NCBI GenBank assembly: GCA_008921705.1
Contig: VFFE01007504.1
Location: 741,894 to 805,893 of the forward strand
Length of the DNA: 64,000 nt
Direction: 5' to 3'
Origin: Burhinus oedicnemus
Taxonomy: Eukaryota > Chordata > Aves > Charadriiformes > Burhinidae
In this document: in pieces, positions 62,701 to 64,000 of the stretch
Numbering within the stretch: position 1 is the first letter of the stretch
Layout: every line of letters starts with the position of its first letter
Translations under genes and position numbers: made by a program
Notes under the pieces: generated by a model
The model's database searches: none
Told to the model about the DNA's origin: nothing
Seen by the model: only the letters and a program-made list of their open reading frames with translations

Positions 62701-64000
62701 CGTGCCACTGACTTACCCAGTATAGGATTTTCAATTTCATTGCTATCAATTTTAGTTGTGTTCACTCTGTCTCTGCAAACTGAACAAAGTGCTGCCCATC
62801 ACAATGTCCAGGTCTTGTTTCTGGAAGGCTAATCCATCCCAGCGTAAGCCAGGAGCCACAGATCCTTGCAGGCATTTCAATGCCTGTCTGCTAGAAACGT
62901 GTTTTCAAGAGGTCAGGTTTTGTTGAGTTTTGTTTGGTTAGCTAGCTCTTTTCCTGAAGCTCCCCCTGCTTTTTTTTTGTTGTTGTTGTTCACTTGGGAG
63001 GCTTTAAGTTAGTTGGTCATAAGTAAAAGTACACTACTGTATTCCCCCTCACTTCTAGCTCTTCAAATGCCAGACAGAACACTACTGAACCCCGCGGGAA
63101 TTTTGCCACTTAGAAGAATCCAGGGTTTGAGCCCAGTGTCCTTTCTGTCCTGTGGAAAGCTCATTTAAGAGTGTTTTGTCTCCTGTTTATGCCTCCCGTT
63201 GCTTAGTTTGTGACAGGATCTTCTCATTCTTAGTTCCGTGTTACTTTAATGGCCTCTTAGTGGGGACTTCATGAAACTTTCATTGAAAATGTAGATAAAT
63301 TATATCCTCTTGTGCTTATTTATCTGCTATACAGATAATACTGTTAAAAGTAAAATATTGTGGTATTACAACCAAAGAATATGTATGAGTTGCAGCTATA
63401 AAATAGAAGCAGATTATGATGTACGCATTTATATTGGCTTACTACCTAAAAAACATCACACAGGTTGTTTGTAAGAGATGCTTTGTACTCAGTGATTTTT
63501 AAGTATCACAGGAACAGGGAGCAGGAAACCAAAGAGAGAATTTTATCTTTAGGCTCTACTTAAACTCCATCATGAATATAAAAGTGTCAAGGTCAGTTGA
63601 ACCAACGTGAAGAATAGTGCTTAAAATACAGGGCTTAAAATGAAAACCAAATGAAATTCAGCCTGTCTACTTTGTCCCTATGTGGGTGGCTATTAAAGGA
63701 TGCATATGCATGTCTTCACATAGGATAAAGTTGGGTTTCTGATTCCGCCAAAGAATAGTTTTGGCAGCAATTATGTCTATCAACAACCATTTATTTTTCC
63801 CTGCTTGCTCAAGGGATATACTTAAAGGAGAATGGAGAGAAATAAGCTTCTGTAGTGATCTCCACTGTCAGAGCAATTCATGTTATAGTGGCAATGCCAA
63901 ATCTTATGTGGGAGTGCTTCTCTTCCACGTTTCTGTCTAATCCAGAGTACACGTAAGTGAGGTTCCAGTGCTCGCTGTGAGTCAGCGTGTCCTGAACTAC
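56718..64000. other. No gene recognised
   Basis: Unique-looking sequence with chance ORFs only. It contains the perfect hairpin at 58075-58100, a small PBX/MEIS-type motif group at 58898-58920 and a 13-bp tandem duplication (GGGATGTCATTTC-type, about 60247-60272). Nothing can be called a gene up to the window end. Confidence 0.5.
58075..58100. repeat. Perfect stem-loop, 11-bp stem
   Basis: GATTCACAGAT and ATCTGTGAATC flank a 4-nt loop ACAA. No poly-T terminator or snRNA/snoRNA box was seen beside it, so it is described as a structure only. Confidence 0.85.

Overview
This is vertebrate nuclear DNA, almost certainly from a bird. Several CR1 LINE fragments, from young to very old, are present, and the younger ones end in the avian ATTCTATG-type 3' repeat. 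Two LTRs belong to one avian endogenous-retrovirus family: they share the R-U5 end and the TG...CA termini, and one is followed by a lysine-tRNA-like primer-binding site. I found no exon of a host protein-coding gene that I can defend, no tRNA or rRNA gene and no CRISPR array. The window reads as intronic or intergenic sequence, AT-rich by eye.

Layout. Positions 1-1210 hold the 5' end of a provirus on the minus strand: LTR at 833-1210, primer-binding site at 807-824, then an uninterrupted reading frame that starts at 713 and is still open at the window edge (237 codons). A CR1 copy with part of its reverse-transcriptase ORF lies at 4255-5078 (+). A complete solo LTR of the same family lies at 8302-8879 (+), flanked by an imperfect 5-bp target duplication. 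From 8.9 to 39.4 kb the sequence is mostly unique, with homopolymer tracts, a G-quadruplex motif and a few stretches resembling regulatory non-coding DNA (for example a nuclear-receptor half-site cluster at 32.70 kb). An old antisense CR1 tail lies at 39.44-39.72 kb.

The accessory part continues to the right. At 45.12-45.64 kb the minus strand carries a broken PIF/Harbinger-type transposase, recognised by the order and spacing of several short motifs. A 309-bp segment occurs twice in direct orientation (49651-49959 and 51127-51435) with three differences. The first copy is framed by an inverted repeat and by a 14-bp direct repeat. At 54.4-56.7 kb two young CR1 tails face each other as an inverted pair, with an ancient antisense CR1 of about 900 bp between them.

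The best candidates for something undescribed are the open leader frame of the provirus, with several hydrophobic segments ahead of or in place of a recognisable gag; the Harbinger fossil; and the local 309-bp duplication with its unusual junctions. All calls come from reading the sequence; no database search was run.
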